Source of the DNA: an uncultured Opitutia bacterium
GTDB lineage: Bacteria > Verrucomicrobiota > Verrucomicrobiia > Opitutales > Opitutaceae
Direction: 5' to 3'
DNA: 64,000 nucleotides
Assembly: GCA_903830425.1 (NCBI GenBank)
Contig: CAIKTR010000112.1
Span: forward strand, 1-64,000
This document shows positions 8,195-16,762 of the stretch, piece by piece; the first letter of the stretch is position 1, and each line of letters starts with the position of its first letter. The notes beneath the pieces were generated by a model. That model did no database searches. It worked only from the letters and a program-made list of their open reading frames with translations, and was not told where the DNA came from. Position numbers and translations under genes: made by a program.

Positions 8195-9046
8195 ATGCCC
8201 AACTTCCCGATCGTCGACACGCACCTGCACCTCTGGGACCTCCGGCGCCTGCGCTACCCGTGGCTGGCGAGCGTGCCGCTGCTCAACCGCGACCACCTGA
8301 TCGAGGACTATCGCCGGGCCTGCGGCCCGGTGGCGGTGGCGAAGATGGTGTTTCTCCAGTGCGAGGCTGACTTTGCGCAGTTCCAGGAGGAGGCGGACTG
8401 GGTGACGGAGGTCGCGCGGACCGACCCGCGCATCCGCGGCATCGTGCCGTGGGCGCCGCTGGAAAAGGGCGACGGCGCCGAGGCCGACCTCGCGCGGCTG
8501 GCGGCGAACCCGCTGGTCAAGGGCATCCGCCGCATCATCCAGTTCGAGGCCGACCCGGAGTTCTGCCTGCGGCCCGGCTTCGTGCGCGGCGTGCAGCTGC
8601 TGCCGCGCCACGGGCTGAGCTTCGACCTCTGCGTGAATCACCAGCAGCTCGCCAACACGCTGAAGCTCGTGCGCCAGTGCCCGAACGTGAGCTTCATCAT
8701 GGACCACATCGCCAAGCCCGACATCAAGGCCGGGCGGCTCGACCCGTGGCGCGCGGAGCTGCGCGAGCTGGCGAAGTTTCCGAACGTGGTGTGCAAGCTG
8801 TCCGGGCTCGTGACCGAGGCGGATTTCAAGCAATGGACGCCCGCGGACCTGCAGCCGTACATCGATCACGTGCTCGACTGCTTCGGGTTCGCCCGCGTGA
8901 TCTTCGGCGGCGACTGGCCGGTCTCCACGCAGGCGACGGACTATCCGCGCTGGGTGCACACGCTCGACGCCGCGATGCCGGGCGCGTCCCCCGACGAGCA
9001 GCACCAGCTCTACGTCCGCAACGCCGAGGCGTTCTACCGGGTGTGA
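8195..9046 (+). CDS. Amidohydrolase family 2 protein, L-fuconolactonase-like
   Basis: A 283-residue TIM-barrel hydrolase of the amidohydrolase-2 group (COG3618-like). The metal-binding motif is D8-T-H10-L-H12 at the N terminus. Other family landmarks are GIRRIIQ, FIMDHIAKPDIKAG, CKLSGLVTEADF and the near-C-terminal FGGDWPVS, whose Asp is a catalytic or metal residue. Relatives hydrolyse sugar lactones such as L-fuconolactone or L-rhamnono-lactone, or 4-sulfomuconolactone. With the SDR just upstream, conversion of a lactone to an aldonate is the best-supported role. It ends the three-gene run that starts with the AGE epimerase. No dehydratase or aldolase for the aldonate is in the window, so the pathway must continue elsewhere. 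Confidence 0.85.
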   Translation: MPNFPIVDTHLHLWDLRRLRYPWLASVPLLNRDHLIEDYRRACGPVAVAKMVFLQCEADFAQFQEEADWVTEVARTDPRIRGIVPWAPLEKGDGAEADLARLAANPLVKGIRRIIQFEADPEFCLRPGFVRGVQLLPRHGLSFDLCVNHQQLANTLKLVRQCPNVSFIMDHIAKPDIKAGRLDPWRAELRELAKFPNVVCKLSGLVTEADFKQWTPADLQPYIDHVLDCFGFARVIFGGDWPVSTQATDYPRWVHTLDAAMPGASPDEQHQLYVRNAEAFYRV

Positions 9047-9061
9047 GCGAACCGGCGACCG

Positions 9062-9265
9062 TCAGCCGGCGTTGAGGAGTTCCAGCGCCTGTTCGTAGTC
9101 CTCGTCCATGACCTCGACCTTCACGCCGCCGACGGCGTTGGCGTAGAGCCAGTCGAGCGTGATGAGGTTTTCGTCGCGGACGTAGGCGTTGATGCCGCTG
9201 CCTTCCAGCCTGACGCGGAGCAGGTAGGCGTCCATCGGCAGGTTGAAGCTGGCGAGCGTTTTCAT
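9062..9265 (-). CDS. Small DUF2007-type putative signal-transducing protein
   Basis: A 67-residue protein from the ATG at 9265 (MKTLASFNLPMDAYLLRVRL). The pattern of N-terminal strand, helix, then GINAYVRDENLITLDWLYANAVGGVKVEV and a final acidic helix fits the DUF2007 fold, a PII-like ferredoxin-type small domain of unknown function. An ATG at 9334 in the same frame would add 23 residues running into the REP-like repeat, so the shorter form is preferred. Its 3' end faces the amidohydrolase gene 15 bp away. Cytoplasmic. Confidence 0.7.
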   Translation of the reverse strand: MKTLASFNLPMDAYLLRVRLEGSGINAYVRDENLITLDWLYANAVGGVKVEVMDEDYEQALELLNAG

Positions 9266-9327
9266 GCTGGCGGAGGTCAAACCATGCTTCGACTCCTCCG
9301 AGTAAGCAAATGTCGCGGGCAAGCTCC

Positions 9328-9395
9328 GTGGCATGGGCCTCCTGACCCGTGATAAGGTAACTCGCGCAAGACCTGGGTCGGGAGACCCGGGCCAC
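9328..9395. repeat. REP-like palindromic repeat, copy A
   Basis: A 68 bp element built of two 21 bp inverted arms. The left arm 9328-9348 reads GTGGC, then GGGCCTCCTGACCC; the right arm 9375-9395 reads GGGTCGGGAGACCC, then GGGCCAC. A 26 bp unlike spacer separates them. The arms pair with four mismatches. It is the same element as at 10189-10257 and 12722-12784. It sits 4 bp beyond the heparinase-like stop codon, where it could terminate or stabilise that transcript. Confidence 0.85.
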
Positions 9396-9399
9396 GGCC

Positions 9400-12300
9400 C
9401 TACCTGGTCCAGCTGAGGATCGCGGGCAGGCGGACGGATTCGCCGACGGCGCCGTCGACCAGCCAGACATCCTCGCCCGGGAAAATCTTGGCGGTGGGTG
9501 GGGCGGTGAGCGTGAGGGTGCCGTCATCCTTGGCCGCGAGCACGGTGGCGAGGGGCTGGTCGGTGCGGTTGCACAGGGTGGTGCCGCGGTAGATCGCAAA
9601 AATGCGCAGGGCGGTCTTGCTCAGGACGGTGGCGCCCGCGACGGAGGAGACATGCACGAGGCCCACGCGGAGGTCGTCCTTCACCGTGAGCACGAGGTCG
9701 TCGCCGTTGAGCGTAGCGGCGGTGATGGTGTGGACGGTATCGCGGAAAGGATTCGAGAGATGAAGCACACGGCCGGGGAGATGCATGAGATCGGGTGCGG
9801 GTGAACCGGCGGCGAGCCGGATGCGCAGTTTGCCGGCGGCGACATCGAGGGCGGTGACTTTGCCTTTGAGGCCTGAGGCGGCGAGCCGGTGATCGCCGAA
9901 CTGCAGGAAACTGCCACCGGCGAAGTAGGCGCGGATCGGCTCATTCTTGGCGTCGAGGGTGACGACGGCGACTTCGGCGTCGGTGGCAAGCGCTGGCTGA
10001 CCAGCTGGGGCGAAGTGGACAGGGCCGGAGCCGTGGTGGTGCACCACCATATCACGGCCGCCGTCCGTGCGGGTGATGGTGACAACGGTGCTGTTGTTCA
10101 AATCGTCGCGATGCACTGCGGCGATGAACGGCTCGGTGGTGAACGGCTCAAGCACCGCGGAGAAGGTGCTGGTGAACTCGGGCTCGCGGTGGCTCGGGTC
10201 TCCTGACCCGAGATCGGAAACCCCAGCACCAGACCCGGGTCGGGTGACCCGGGCCACGGCCACTCGGCGGGCGATGAGGTAGGTGACAATCTCGGGGTGC
10301 TTGATCGGCGAGACGCGGGCCTCGGCGCGGATCAGCTCCTGGCCGGGCTGCGGGAGCACGCGGAGGCGGAGGCGGGCGTTGGGATCCTTGTCGTGGACGT
10401 ATTCGGCGATGAAATCATCCGCGCCGGACTGCAGCCGCTGCACGTGGACGAGGTGCTGGAAGCCGGAGCCGGCGTAATTGAGATAGCTGCCCTTGAAGTC
10501 CTTCGCGCCGCGGACGGGGTCGTCGTAGAGTTCGCCGACCTTCACATTCGGACCGGCGAGCGTGCCGGGCTCGGGCGCGGACCAGGTACCGCCGAGCGCG
10601 GTGAATTTTCCGGTCGGGCCGTGCAGGCTGTAGTCGTGCTGGCGGCCGCCGGCCACGTCGAAGAAATCCACGGCATAGCCGCGGTCCTTGGCGGTCGCGG
10701 AGTCGGTCACGTCCACCATCACAAGCGTGCGGCGGAAGGTGGATGTCTGCGGGTAGGTGCCGGAAGCATCGGCGATCAGCGCGCGGGCGAACGGGCTGTC
10801 GGCGAAGAGTTGCAGATGGCCGGCGGGGTTGGCGGGCTGGCGGTGGGCGTCGACGGTGACGGTGTTGTGCGAGATTGTGGTTTTCGACCAGGTGAAGATG
10901 GACGAGTTGAACTCATTCGCGCCGTCGGGATAGCCGAGGTCGGGCATCATGTCCTGGCCGTGCGCGAACAGATCGAAGTGCAGCCGGTCGTGATGATAAT
11001 GCGAAACGTGTAGCCCATAGAAGAGATCAATGGAGCGCGTGTCGGCGGGATTGTTGAGGATCGCGGAGCCGTAGCCGCTGAAAATGCGCGACGGCTGCGG
11101 GGGCAGGGCGCGATCGTTCGCGAGCCCGGGAGCGGGCGGCAGAGCGGGGGAGAACAGGGACTCGTAGGTGCCGAAACTCTTGTCGCCGGTCGCCCCGATG
11201 CCGGCGAGAAACGTGGCGTAGCGCGGGTCGCCGTAAAGCTTCAGGCCAATCTGATACGTGAGGGAATCCTTGCGGATGAGCGGGGCATAGAGGTTGGAGG
11301 AGTCGCCCAGCGGGGCCGAGAGCTGGCCCAGCGTCACGTAGTCGAGCGGCTCGTCGAACATGCGCTTCAGACGCGGGAGCTGGGTGATGTCGTAGCCAAG
11401 CTGCTTGAGGAGCTGGGCGGTCTCGGCGAAGATGCGGACCCAGACGAAATTGTAGTCGGGCGATTCATGTGGCGCGCCGTCGCGGTACACGGAGTCATAG
11501 AACGCATAGTCGAAGCCGATCCGGAGCAGGTGTCCCTCGGTGCGGTGGAGTACCTCGTCCACGTAGCGGTGGTTGTCGCCGTGCTGGCGGACCACCGCGA
11601 GCATCAGCAACGCGCGCTGGTGCGTCCCGTAGTTGCCGCGCATCATGTCGAGGAAATAGCCGTCGATCGCCTCCTCGAAGTAATTGGCCTCGATACAGGC
11701 GCGGATCTGCCCGCCGGTCTGGCCGTAGAACTTCTGCAGCGCGGGGTCGCCGTCGATCGTCTCCCAGATGGCGTCGTAGGCCTCCGCCAGCGACGGCGCG
11801 ACCTGGTAGGATTCCCAGATGAGGTTCACGACCTTGCCGGTGTAGCGCGTGCCCTGGGCGCCCATCAGCTCGCCGAAGCGCGACTGCTGCTCATAATTCA
11901 TCGTCGGATAGACCTCCGCGACGCGCCGGAACAGCACGGCGGCCTTGTGGGCGTAGGTCTTGTCGCCCGTGAGCAGATAGGCCCGGCCGAGGGACCGCAG
12001 ACCGTTGGTGAGGCAGCGGCTGTCGAGGCCGGGTCCCTGCCAGACGAGATGGTTGGCGTGCGCGACAAACCAGTACTTCTGGTCGTCGGGCGCGGTCCAG
12101 CCCCAGCCGTCGTCGGCGTAGGGGCCGGTCAGGGTGGACTTGTCCTTGAAGCCGCTGTGGTAATATGCGGCGTAGTTGTTGCTGGGATAGGTCTCGCCGC
12201 CGATGGGGCACTTCACCTGGAAGGGATGCTGCGGATCGACGACCCACGGGAACGAGGAGCCGTTGCTGCCCTCAAATATTTTCCGGCCGTGGATGGGGCA

Positions 12301-12663
12301 GCCGGCATTGCAGAGTTCGACGGCGCGCGGCACTTCGGCGGTGGTCACGAGGTCGCGCAGGGCCTCGTCGGTCCACGCCGCCCAGTATTTCGCCTCGGTC
12401 ATGAACTGGTCGGCGAGCGCCTTGGCGGCGGGGGAGTGCGCGACGTTGGCGCGGGCCCGGGCGATTTCGGCGTCGGTATGGAGCGTGCGGGCGGACTTGA
12501 GCGGAAACTGCGGCGCGCGGACCTTGGGCGGGAGCATGACGCCGTGCGGGATCTGCGGCTGGACCGGACCGGCGGGAAACCACGGGTCGCGCGCGGCGAG
12601 GGGGGCGAGCGGGAGGAGGAGGGCCAGCGCAGCGGGTCGCAGGCGGGACAGGGTAGAGCGCAA
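9400..12663 (-). CDS. Heparinase II/III family polysaccharide lyase, secreted
   Basis: A protein of about 1087 residues with an N-terminal signal peptide (LSRLRPAALALLLPLAPLAA), an alpha-helical toroid region (about 50-550), and a heparinase II/III beta region with the typical HYHHDRLHFDLFAHGQDMMPDLGYPDG segment (10917-10997), followed by further beta-rich sequence. Such enzymes cleave uronate-containing polysaccharides by beta-elimination, usually in the periplasm or outside. The start is uncertain: the longest frame opens at the ATG at 12744, but that ATG lies inside a REP-like repeat and would give a 36-residue n-region. The TTG at 12663 gives a normal signal peptide. A 69 bp repeat copy is inserted in frame near 10189-10257 (residues about 803-825). 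Base composition is somewhat less GC-rich than its neighbours, which may indicate acquisition. Confidence 0.8.
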   Translation of the reverse strand: MRSTLSRLRPAALALLLPLAPLAARDPWFPAGPVQPQIPHGVMLPPKVRAPQFPLKSARTLHTDAEIARARANVAHSPAAKALADQFMTEAKYWAAWTDEALRDLVTTAEVPRAVELCNAGCPIHGRKIFEGSNGSSFPWVVDPQHPFQVKCPIGGETYPSNNYAAYYHSGFKDKSTLTGPYADDGWGWTAPDDQKYWFVAHANHLVWQGPGLDSRCLTNGLRSLGRAYLLTGDKTYAHKAAVLFRRVAEVYPTMNYEQQSRFGELMGAQGTRYTGKVVNLIWESYQVAPSLAEAYDAIWETIDGDPALQKFYGQTGGQIRACIEANYFEEAIDGYFLDMMRGNYGTHQRALLMLAVVRQHGDNHRYVDEVLHRTEGHLLRIGFDYAFYDSVYRDGAPHESPDYNFVWVRIFAETAQLLKQLGYDITQLPRLKRMFDEPLDYVTLGQLSAPLGDSSNLYAPLIRKDSLTYQIGLKLYGDPRYATFLAGIGATGDKSFGTYESLFSPALPPAPGLANDRALPPQPSRIFSGYGSAILNNPADTRSIDLFYGLHVSHYHHDRLHFDLFAHGQDMMPDLGYPDGANEFNSSIFTWSKTTISHNTVTVDAHRQPANPAGHLQLFADSPFARALIADASGTYPQTSTFRRTLVMVDVTDSATAKDRGYAVDFFDVAGGRQHDYSLHGPTGKFTALGGTWSAPEPGTLAGPNVKVGELYDDPVRGAKDFKGSYLNYAGSGFQHLVHVQRLQSGADDFIAEYVHDKDPNARLRLRVLPQPGQELIRAEARVSPIKHPEIVTYLIARRVAVARVTRPGSGAGVSDLGSGDPSHREPEFTSTFSAVLEPFTTEPFIAAVHRDDLNNSTVVTITRTDGGRDMVVHHHGSGPVHFAPAGQPALATDAEVAVVTLDAKNEPIRAYFAGGSFLQFGDHRLAASGLKGKVTALDVAAGKLRIRLAAGSPAPDLMHLPGRVLHLSNPFRDTVHTITAATLNGDDLVLTVKDDLRVGLVHVSSVAGATVLSKTALRIFAIYRGTTLCNRTDQPLATVLAAKDDGTLTLTAPPTAKIFPGEDVWLVDGAVGESVRLPAILSWTR
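10189..10257. repeat. REP-like palindromic repeat, copy B, inside the heparinase-like CDS
   Basis: A 69 bp element with arms 10189-10209 (GTGGCTCGGGTCTCCTGACC plus C) and 10237-10257 (GGGTCGGGTGACCCGGGCCA plus C) and a 27 bp spacer. Being exactly 23 codons long, it keeps the reading frame, and the host protein reads VARVTRPGSGAGVSDLGSGD across it. This Gly/Ser/Arg-rich stretch looks unlike the flanking beta-strand sequence. Confidence 0.85.
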
Positions 12664-12721
12664 CAGCCGGCAGGGTGAGGCAGTGGCGCGCCTGCGGCAA
12701 ACTTTTGCCGAGGGGAGCGTC

Positions 12722-12784
12722 GTGGCATGGGTCTCCTGACCCATGGCGGAAGTCCGGAATCACGGGTCGGGAGACCCGGGCCAC
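12722..12784. repeat. REP-like palindromic repeat, copy C
   Basis: A 63 bp element with arms 12722-12742 (GTGGCATGGGTCTCCTGACC plus C) and 12764-12784 (GGGTCGGGAGACCCGGGCCA plus C) and a 21 bp spacer. It lies between the 5' end of the heparinase-like gene and the DUF3299 gene, so it probably sits in or near both promoters. It also creates the ATG at 12744 that opens the longest frame of the heparinase-like gene. Confidence 0.85.
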
Positions 12785-12836
12785 AGCGGCAAAGTTTTTG
12801 ACGCGTGGGACGGGGTGTGCATGGCTCCGGGCCCCG

Positions 12837-13364
12837 ATGCCTCCCGCCGCCCGCCGTTTCCTGCTGCTGACCGTGGTCCTCGGCCTGCTGGCGGCCGACG
12901 CGCGGCCGGCGGTGCCGGCCGAGACGCCGGAGCCGGAGGTCGAGGCGGGCTACCTGCGGCTGGGGTTTGACCGGCTGGGGGCGTACAAGTTTATGGCGCC
13001 GGCGTATGACCCGGCGGCGGACGCCAAGGCGCCGCCGGCCTCGGGCGAGGAGCAGATCCCGGCCGGCGTGAAGGGCTGGAGCGGCCGGAAGGCGATCGTG
13101 ACCGGCTTCATGCTGCCGGTGAAAATGGACGGCGGGCTCGTGACCGAGTTCCTCCTGGTGAAGGACCCGATGATGTGCTGCTACGGCGTCGTGCCGAACA
13201 TGAACGAGTGGGTCGTGGTCCGGATGGGGTCGGGCGGAGTGCGGCCGCTGATGGACGTGCCGATCTCGTTCTACGGCACGCTGAAGGTCGGGCCGATGTT
13301 CGAGAACGGCTACCTGACCGGCATCTACCTCCTCGAAGGGGAGCGGATGGGTCCGGTCAAGTGA
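12837..13364 (+). CDS. DUF3299 exported protein
   Basis: A 175-residue protein with a signal peptide (RRFLLLTVVLGLLAADARP) followed by a compact domain matching DUF3299: VTGFMLPVKMDGGLVTEFLL, the characteristic KDPMMCCYGVVPNMNEWV and a strand pair PISFYGTLKVGPMFENGYLTG. The paired cysteines in MMCCYG are the family hallmark. Family function is unknown; members are periplasmic and often sit near ABC-type macrolide or lipoprotein exporters, but none is adjacent here. It converges on the BNR-repeat gene with a 13 bp gap. Confidence 0.8.
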   Translation: MPPAARRFLLLTVVLGLLAADARPAVPAETPEPEVEAGYLRLGFDRLGAYKFMAPAYDPAADAKAPPASGEEQIPAGVKGWSGRKAIVTGFMLPVKMDGGLVTEFLLVKDPMMCCYGVVPNMNEWVVVRMGSGGVRPLMDVPISFYGTLKVGPMFENGYLTGIYLLEGERMGPVK

Positions 13365-13377
13365 GACGGCGCGGCGG

Positions 13378-16161
13378 TCAGTGCCGGTAGGTGCCGAAGG
13401 CGGGCAGGCCCGCCTCGACGGTGACCTGGAAGGTCTGCTTCACCTGGGTGTCCTTCAGGCTGAAGGTGGCGGTGTATTCGCCCGGCGGCACGAAGCGGTC
13501 GGCTTCGTCCCCCATGTAGTCGAAGCGGTACTCCTTCTGCAGGCGCAGGTCCCAGCTGAGCCGGGTGAAGCCGGGCACGGCGGCCTGCTCGAACTTGGCG
13601 ACCTCGCGGCCGGTCGCGTCGGCGATGGCGACCTTGAACTTCTCGCCCGTGAACGCCTTCACCCACACGGTGAGCAGCGCGCCCTCGGCGGGGTTCTTGC
13701 CCTCGAAGAAGCCGGTGCCGCCGGAGTCGGTCCAGCCCGGCAGCAGCAGGCGGCCGTGCGCGGGCCGGATGCTGAAGAGGTGCGCGTCCTTCGCGGCGAC
13801 CGCGGGCGTGAACTCGCGCAGCGCGCGGCTGTCGTCGAACACGTAGAGCGAGCGGCCGTGGGTGGCGACGACGATGTCGGCCTCGCGCGGGTGGATCTGA
13901 ATGTCGTCCACGCGCACGGCGGGCAGCCCGCCGAACTTCACCCAGTTCTGGCCGGCGTTGAGCGAGGTGAAGAGGCCGAACTCGGTGCCGAGGTAGAGGA
14001 CGCTCGGGTTGACGGGGTCCTCGCGCAGCACGATGGCCGGATGCGTCGCGGGCAGGTCGCCGGTCACGCGCGTCCACGCGGCCCCGAGCTGGGTGAACCG
14101 GTAGACATAAGGCGTGTCGTCGCCGGCGCGGTAGCCGGTGAACACGACGTAGCCGGCGCCGGCGTCGGAGTGGCTGGGCTCGATGCGCGCGACCCACTTG
14201 CCGCGGGCCTCGGCGGGCACCTGGGCGGTGAGCTCGGTCCACTGCCGGCCCTCGTCGGAGGTGACCCAGAGCCGGCCGTCGTCGGTGCCGGCGAAGAGGC
14301 GGCCGGCCTGGAGGGGGGACTCGGCGAGGGCGTAGACGACGGCGTAGTTTTCGGCCGTGCTGCCGACGGTGGTGGTCTTGTCGCGCTCGTTGTACGACAG
14401 GTCGGGGCTGATGATCTCGAAGGTCTCGCCGTGGTGGGTGAGCTTGAAGACGCGGTTGCCGCCGAGGTAGAGCACGTCCGGGGCGTGGGCGCTGCCGATC
14501 AGCGGGGCGCACCACTGGAAGCGGAAGGCCTTGGAGCCCTCGGTCGGCTTGGGCTGGAAGTCGCGCATCTCGCCGGTGCGGGCGTTGAAGCGGTGGACCG
14601 AGCCGCCCTGCGATTCGGCGAAGATCACGTCCTTGTCCGCCGGGTCGAAGACGGTGTAGAAGCCGTCGCCGCCGCCGATCATCGTCCAGTCCGAGTTGCG
14701 GATGCCCTCCTTGGTGAAGGTGCGGGAGGGCCCGACCCAGTTCGTGTTGTCCTGGAGGCCGCCGGCGATGCGGTAGGGCGTGCCGTGGTCGAGGGCGATG
14801 CGGTAATACTGGCCGGAGGGGACGCTGTTCAGGAACTGCCAGTTCTCGCCGGCATCAAAGGTCTGGTAGAGGCCGCCGTCGGTGCCGATCAGGAGGTGCG
14901 CGGAGACCGGCGGGACCGGCTGGGCGGCCGGCTTCGCCGGCGGGGGCGGCACGCTGCCCGGCTGGATGGCGATGGCGTGGACGTCGGAGTGGACGTTGCC
15001 GGAGCGGTCCTCGCGGAAGGTCTGGCCGGCGTCGTCGGAGACGTAGACGTGCCAGGCGATGACGTAGACGCGCCGGTCGTTGGCCGGGTCGATGGCGAGC
15101 CGGCTGAAGTAGAAGGGCCGCGGGTTGAAGCTGTTCACGCGGGTCCAGGTGGCGCCGGCGTCCTCGGAGCGGAACACGCCGCCGCTGCGGCTGTGGTTCT
15201 GGTCGATGTCGCTGGTGCCGCCCTCGTCGCTTTGGACGATGGCCATGACGGTGCCGGGCTTGCCGGGCGCCACGGCGAGGCCGATGCGGCCCATCCGGGC
15301 CGGCAGGTGGTGGGTCAGCTTGGTCCACGTCGTGCCGCCGTCGGTGGACTTGAAGATGCCGCCGACATCGGCGGCGTCCCGGGTGGCGTTCACGCCGTAG
15401 AGGAAGGCCCAGGGCTTGCGCTGCCGGGCGTAGAGGGCGGCGTAGAGGAGGTCCGGGTTGGCGGGATCCATGGCGACGTCGGCGCAGCCGGTGAGCGCGT
15501 CGTGGGGCGCGGGCGCGCCGAGGACGAGCTGCCAGGACCGGCCGCCGTCGGTGGTGCGGTAGAGGCCGCGTTCGCCGCCCTCGGCCCAGAGCGAGCCGCC
15601 GGCCGCGGCGAACACGATGTTGGGGTTTTTCGGGTGGATCAGGATCCGGCGGATGGTGCGCGAGTCCTTCAGGCCGGCGTAGGCCCACTGGCCGCCGCCG
15701 TCGGTGGACTTGAAGAGCCCGACGCCCCAGCCGGAGGAGTTGCGGTCGTTGCCCTCGCCGGTGCCGACCCAGACGACCTCGCTGTCCGACGGCGCGACGG
15801 CCACGGCGCCGATGGACTGGGCGGGCTGGTCGTCGAAGATCGGGGCGAGGGTGACGCCGTGGTTGGTGCTCTTCCAGACGCCGCTGGTGGCGTAGCCGAC
15901 GTAGAAGACCCCCGGGTGGTGCGGGTCGATCGCGAGGTCGGAGATGCGTCCGCCCATGACGGCGGGGCCGATGGCGCGGGCCGCGAGGCCCTTGAGCTGG
16001 GCCTCGGTGACCGGCGCGGGGACCGGGGCAGGGACGACGGCCGGAGCGGCCGCGGCCGCGGCGGCGGGGACGGTGGGTGCGGCGGGGACGGGAGCGGCGG
16101 TCGCGGCGGTGGAGAGCGCGGCCCAGGCCGCCAGGGAGAGGAGCGGGAGGCGCAGAGACAT
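13378..16161 (-). CDS. BNR/VPS10-like beta-propeller exported protein
   Basis: A 927-residue secreted protein. The ATG at 16161 gives a clean signal peptide (MSLRLPLLSLAAWAALSTAA) followed by an Ala/Pro-rich linker. Many BNR/Asp-box repeats then follow: GVWKSTNHGVT, GLFKSTDGGGQW, GLYRTTDGGRSW, GIFKSTDGGTTW, GVFRSEDAGATW and VYVSDDAGQTF, as in sortilin/VPS10-type ten-bladed propellers and glycoside hydrolase family 74 enzymes. The C-terminal about 100 residues look like a FlgD-type immunoglobulin domain (GREVAKFEQ, FVPPGEYTATFSLKDTQVKQTF). The active residues of GH74 cannot be judged. It probably acts in the periplasm or on the surface; carbohydrate or protein binding is the safest call. Confidence 0.8.
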   Translation of the reverse strand: MSLRLPLLSLAAWAALSTAATAAPVPAAPTVPAAAAAAAPAVVPAPVPAPVTEAQLKGLAARAIGPAVMGGRISDLAIDPHHPGVFYVGYATSGVWKSTNHGVTLAPIFDDQPAQSIGAVAVAPSDSEVVWVGTGEGNDRNSSGWGVGLFKSTDGGGQWAYAGLKDSRTIRRILIHPKNPNIVFAAAGGSLWAEGGERGLYRTTDGGRSWQLVLGAPAPHDALTGCADVAMDPANPDLLYAALYARQRKPWAFLYGVNATRDAADVGGIFKSTDGGTTWTKLTHHLPARMGRIGLAVAPGKPGTVMAIVQSDEGGTSDIDQNHSRSGGVFRSEDAGATWTRVNSFNPRPFYFSRLAIDPANDRRVYVIAWHVYVSDDAGQTFREDRSGNVHSDVHAIAIQPGSVPPPPAKPAAQPVPPVSAHLLIGTDGGLYQTFDAGENWQFLNSVPSGQYYRIALDHGTPYRIAGGLQDNTNWVGPSRTFTKEGIRNSDWTMIGGGDGFYTVFDPADKDVIFAESQGGSVHRFNARTGEMRDFQPKPTEGSKAFRFQWCAPLIGSAHAPDVLYLGGNRVFKLTHHGETFEIISPDLSYNERDKTTTVGSTAENYAVVYALAESPLQAGRLFAGTDDGRLWVTSDEGRQWTELTAQVPAEARGKWVARIEPSHSDAGAGYVVFTGYRAGDDTPYVYRFTQLGAAWTRVTGDLPATHPAIVLREDPVNPSVLYLGTEFGLFTSLNAGQNWVKFGGLPAVRVDDIQIHPREADIVVATHGRSLYVFDDSRALREFTPAVAAKDAHLFSIRPAHGRLLLPGWTDSGGTGFFEGKNPAEGALLTVWVKAFTGEKFKVAIADATGREVAKFEQAAVPGFTRLSWDLRLQKEYRFDYMGDEADRFVPPGEYTATFSLKDTQVKQTFQVTVEAGLPAFGTYRH

Positions 16162-16221
16162 GAGCCGCAGAAAACAGGGGCCCCGGCCGGGGGCAAACAA
16201 AAGCGCGGAGGGCGGCCGGGC

Positions 16222-16677
16222 TCAGCGCGAGATATCGCGCTGGGTGAGGACCCGGAAGCCGCGCTGGTTCAGCGCCTGGGTGGCGACGTCGGCATCCTCA
16301 ATGTTGAGGGCGAGGGCGGACTTGCCGTCGGGGCGCTGGATGAAGCTGTAGACGTAGTGGACGTTGATCTCGGCCTCGAGCAGCGCCGCGAGCACGTCGC
16401 GGAGGGAGCGCTGGCCGTCGATCTCGACCGCGAGGACGTCGCACTCGGTGAAGGGAAAATCGTTGCTGACCATCAGCACGCGGGCCTTCTCGCGGTCGTC
16501 GACGATCAGGCGGATGACGGCGCTGTCGGTGGTGTCGAGCACCGTGATGGCCATGATGTGGACCTGGTGTTCCCGGAAGAGGGAGGTCAGGTCGTAGAGG
16601 CGGCCGACGCGGTTTTCGGCGAAGACGGAGAACTGGCGCACGGGGTCGGTGGCGGGGATGATCTTGGGCGCGGCCAT
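16222..16677 (-). CDS. ACT-domain regulatory protein
   Basis: A 151-residue protein from the ATG at 16677 (MAAPKIIPATDPVRQFSVFA). It contains two ACT-like modules: the first around VRQFSVFAENRVGRLYDLTSLFREHQVHIMAITVLDTTDSAVIRLIVDD, the second around DVLAVEIDGQRSLRDVLAALLEAEINVHYVYSFIQ. ACT domains bind amino acids or other small effectors. A stand-alone double ACT protein is usually a sensor acting on another enzyme or regulator. A longer start at 16770 would overlap the divergent CDF gene. The two share an 85 bp intergenic gap. Confidence 0.85.
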   Translation of the reverse strand: MAAPKIIPATDPVRQFSVFAENRVGRLYDLTSLFREHQVHIMAITVLDTTDSAVIRLIVDDREKARVLMVSNDFPFTECDVLAVEIDGQRSLRDVLAALLEAEINVHYVYSFIQRPDGKSALALNIEDADVATQALNQRGFRVLTQRDISR

Positions 16678-16762
16678 GGCGGGCGAAGGGAGCGTGGCCG
16701 GGCGGCGGGGCGCGGTCAATTGCGGGCTGGCCGCGGGGCCGGGCCGGACTACAGTCGGACCC

